Part shown: positions 19,636 through 22,059 of the stretch, piece after piece
Layout: each line of letters begins with the position of its first letter
How positions within the stretch are numbered: position 1 is the stretch's first letter
Assembly (NCBI GenBank): GCA_002245135.1
Contig: NGBS01000114.1
Location: forward strand, 1 to 22,059
Length of the DNA: 22,059 nt
From: Proteromonas lacertae
Taxonomy: Eukaryota; Sar; Bigyra; Opalinata; Proteromonadidae
Direction: 5' to 3'
Notes under the pieces: model-generated
What the model was told of the DNA's origin: nothing
Database searches by the model: none
What the model saw: the letters and a program-made list of their open reading frames with translations, nothing else
Made by a program: the position numbers and the translations under genes

Positions 19636-22059
19636 ATGATGTTTAAACAAGGATTTTCAATTGTTCTTGCTTTATTCCTAAGCGTCACTTTTGCAGTTGA
19701 TCACGGAAAGTTTAGAAGATGCGATCAAACTGGATTTTGTAAACGTCACAGAACTATTGCACCACCATGTTACGTATTTATTGATTTTTACTATGTTATA
19801 GTATGTTGTTGATGGTGAAACAATAAAACCACAAAGTACATACATTGAAGCAGAATTACATCCTCAAGGACCTAAATGTGTTCCATTACTCTTTTCTCTT
19901 CATTTCTTAAAGAATGGTGCTTTAAGAACAAGAATTTTAGAAAAAGATCCATTAAATGGAGAAGCAAGATGGGAAGATCAAGAAATATTATTAAAAGATC
20001 AATTAACTGAAATTCAAGCCAAAAACATCTCCGAATCAGAAGCTAAAGCTGCAGGAATAGAAATTACCAAAAACACTGTCTACTTATCAGCAGGAGGTAA
20101 AGTAATTGTTGGCTTAACAGTCGCTCCATTCTCATTTACAGTGTATGTAGATGGCAAACCAAGAGTCGGTGGAAATCACAATAATAAATTCTATTTCGAA
20201 TATACACGAACAAAAGATAGTCCAACCATCACTAATGACCAACAACAGCAAAATCAAGAGAATATCGATCCAAACAATGGTAAGAAGATTGTAGATTACA
20301 ATGAAGCAGGTGAAGCAATCTATGAAGATGGAAGTGTAGGTAAAATTAATAGAAATAATGATAATAATAATAATGTTAATGTTAATAATGGTGATGCTGA
20401 TGTTGATATGTGGGAAGAAAGTTGGGGAGGTCATACTGATACTAAGAAACATGGACCACAAGTATATATATTGAAATCACCTTATATTTTCATTTAATAT
20501 TCTTTTTTAATCATTTTTTGATTTTATATATATTCTTTATAGAGTGTTGGAATGGATATTGAATTCTTCTCTGCTCAAAAGTTATACGGTATTCCAGAGC
20601 ACGCTACAGATTACATCTTAAAACCAACCTTCGTGGGTAACAACAACAATGGATATGATCAACCTTATAGAATGTATAATTTGGATGTATTTGAATTTGA
20701 ATTAAATGAACCAATGGCATTATATGGAAACATTCCATTCTTAATTGGACCAGGTTTAGAAGGCGCAAGTGCAATATTTTGGCACAATCCAACAGAGACA
20801 TTCATAGATATTGGTGAAGCTGATCCAAATGGCAAAAGTGAAAGTTATTGGATGAGTGAGGCTGGTGTTATTGATTTGTTTATATTCCCAGGTACTATAT
20901 TGGAGGATATTTATACACAATATACTGATATTACTGGTAGATCAATCTTACCACCATTATTCAGTTTAGGATATCATCAAGTATATATATATTAATAATT
21001 ATTTATATATTTATAGAGTCGATGGAATTATAATAGTCAAGATGATGTTTTACAAGTTGATAAATCATTTGAAGATAATAACTTTCCTTATGATGTAATA
21101 TGGTTAGATATTGAACATACTGATGGTAAAAGATATTTCACTTACAATCGTCAAGCCTTCCCAAATCCTAAAGAAATGTTAGATAAATTATGGGAAAGAG
21201 GTCATAGAATGGTTAATATTGTAGATCCACATATTCGTAAAGATGATAGTTATGAAGTAGATCGATTAGCTAAAGAGAAGAATCTCTTAGTTCGTACTTC
21301 CAGTGGTAGTATCTATGAAGGGCATTGTTGGCCTGGAACTAGTCATTATATGGATCATCGTAATCCTGAAGCTAGTGATTTTTGGGCTAGTCGATTTAGT
21401 TATGATAATTATGAAGGTACTACTCCTTCACTTCATATATGGAATGATATGAATGAACCATCAGTATTTAATGGTCCTGAAGTAACAATGCCTAAAGATT
21501 GTGTTGGTTATGATAATGTTGAACATCGATATTGGCATAATGTGAATGGATTTTATTATACTAAATCATGTATTAAAGGATTAATAGATCGTGATAATGA
21601 TAAGAACCAAAGACCATTTATATTAACTAGATCATTCTATGCAGGTTCTCAAAGATTAAGTGCTGTTTGGAATGGAGATACACCTTGTCAATTCGAGCAC
21701 TTAGAGAATGCAATGTATGAGTTATTATCAATGAGTACATCATCATTAAGTTTCTATGGTTCTGATATTCCTGGTTTCTTCCATTCACCAAGTGTAGAGT
21801 TATTTATAAGAGGATATCAGATAGGTAGTTGGATGCCATTCTTTAGAGCACATGCTCATTTAGATAGTCCAAGAAGAGAACCTTATTTAATGGGAGAAGA
21901 AGCGTTGAATTTGACTAGAATTGCTGTAAATAGAAGATATCAAATATTACCATATTGGTATACGCTATTTGCACAAAGTAATCGTCATGGTGAACCAGTT
22001 ATTAAGTCATTATGGATGAATTATCCACAAGATTTAAAGAGTTATACAACTCAAGATGA
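19636..22059 (+). CDS. GANAB: Glucosidase II, alpha subunit (GH31), 3' end beyond the window
   Basis: Glucosidase II trims the two inner glucoses from N-glycans on newly made glycoproteins in the ER lumen, together with a lectin-like beta subunit. Exons 19636-19773, 19802-20461, 20543-20980 and 21017 onward are joined over introns of 28, 81 and 36 nt; about 759 residues are visible (human about 940). The start gives a signal peptide (MMFKQGFSIVLALFLSVTFA). Family motifs follow: YGIPEHATDYILKPT, YNLDVFEFELNEPMALYG, ILPPLFSLGYHQ, VIWLDIEHTDGKRYFTY and WMPFFRAHAHLDSPRREP. The nucleophile Asp is in WNDMNEPSVF (residue about 556), and the acid/base Asp is in WNGDTP (about 633). An Asn/Gln/Asp-rich insert occupies about residues 165-225. 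The frame is intact to the last base; truncation is only by the window edge. Confidence 0.97.

Noticed and set aside
1-22059. Mobile elements, viral fossils, tRNA or rRNA genes, CRISPR arrays
   Set aside because: No transposase, reverse transcriptase, capsid-like or integrase sequence, long terminal repeats, cloverleaf candidates or regularly spaced repeats were recognised; the spaced similarity at 14.8-18.1 kb is TPR exon repetition.

Overview
The window is nuclear DNA of a very AT-rich unicellular eukaryote. Protein-coding genes use the standard stop codons. They are interrupted by very short spliceosomal introns, mostly 25-55 nt, with a GTATAT-like donor and a TAG acceptor. Asn-rich low-complexity tracts are encoded by AAT runs. 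The gene set (Rab3GAP non-catalytic subunit, Raptor, condensin II CAP-H2, inositol trisphosphate 5/6-kinase, glucosidase II alpha) argues against a fungus, because ITPK1 and condensin II are missing from nearly all of them. It also excludes ciliates with reassigned TAA/TAG. An amoebozoan-like or other free-living protist lineage is plausible, but I cannot name it.

Left part (1-8.4 kb): the 3' end of a helical-repeat protein (+), a RAB3GAP2 orthologue (-) and a pseudokinase-LRR-transmembrane protein (-). All three are interrupted by apparent single-base losses, nearly all at A/T homopolymers. The flanking pieces still align to one continuous protein, so I read this as unpolished sequence or, less likely, recent decay. 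These genes have few introns, all at the 5' end.

Right part (8.6-22 kb): an intron-rich and nearly clean block. Raptor (-, ten exons) and CAP-H2 (+, four exons) are divergent across 79 bp. Two tandem TPR paralogues (-) follow, in which most exons are exactly 111 nt, one 37-residue repeat each. ITPK1 (-) and glucosidase II alpha (+, cut by the window end) are divergent across 144 bp. A TCAAGCC/GGCTTGA palindromic motif recurs in four of these promoter regions.

Functionally these are unlinked housekeeping genes: TORC1 scaffold, Rab GTPase regulation, chromosome condensation, inositol phosphate metabolism and ER glycan trimming. I see no operon logic. No mobile element, tRNA, rRNA, CRISPR array or viral fossil was recognised.
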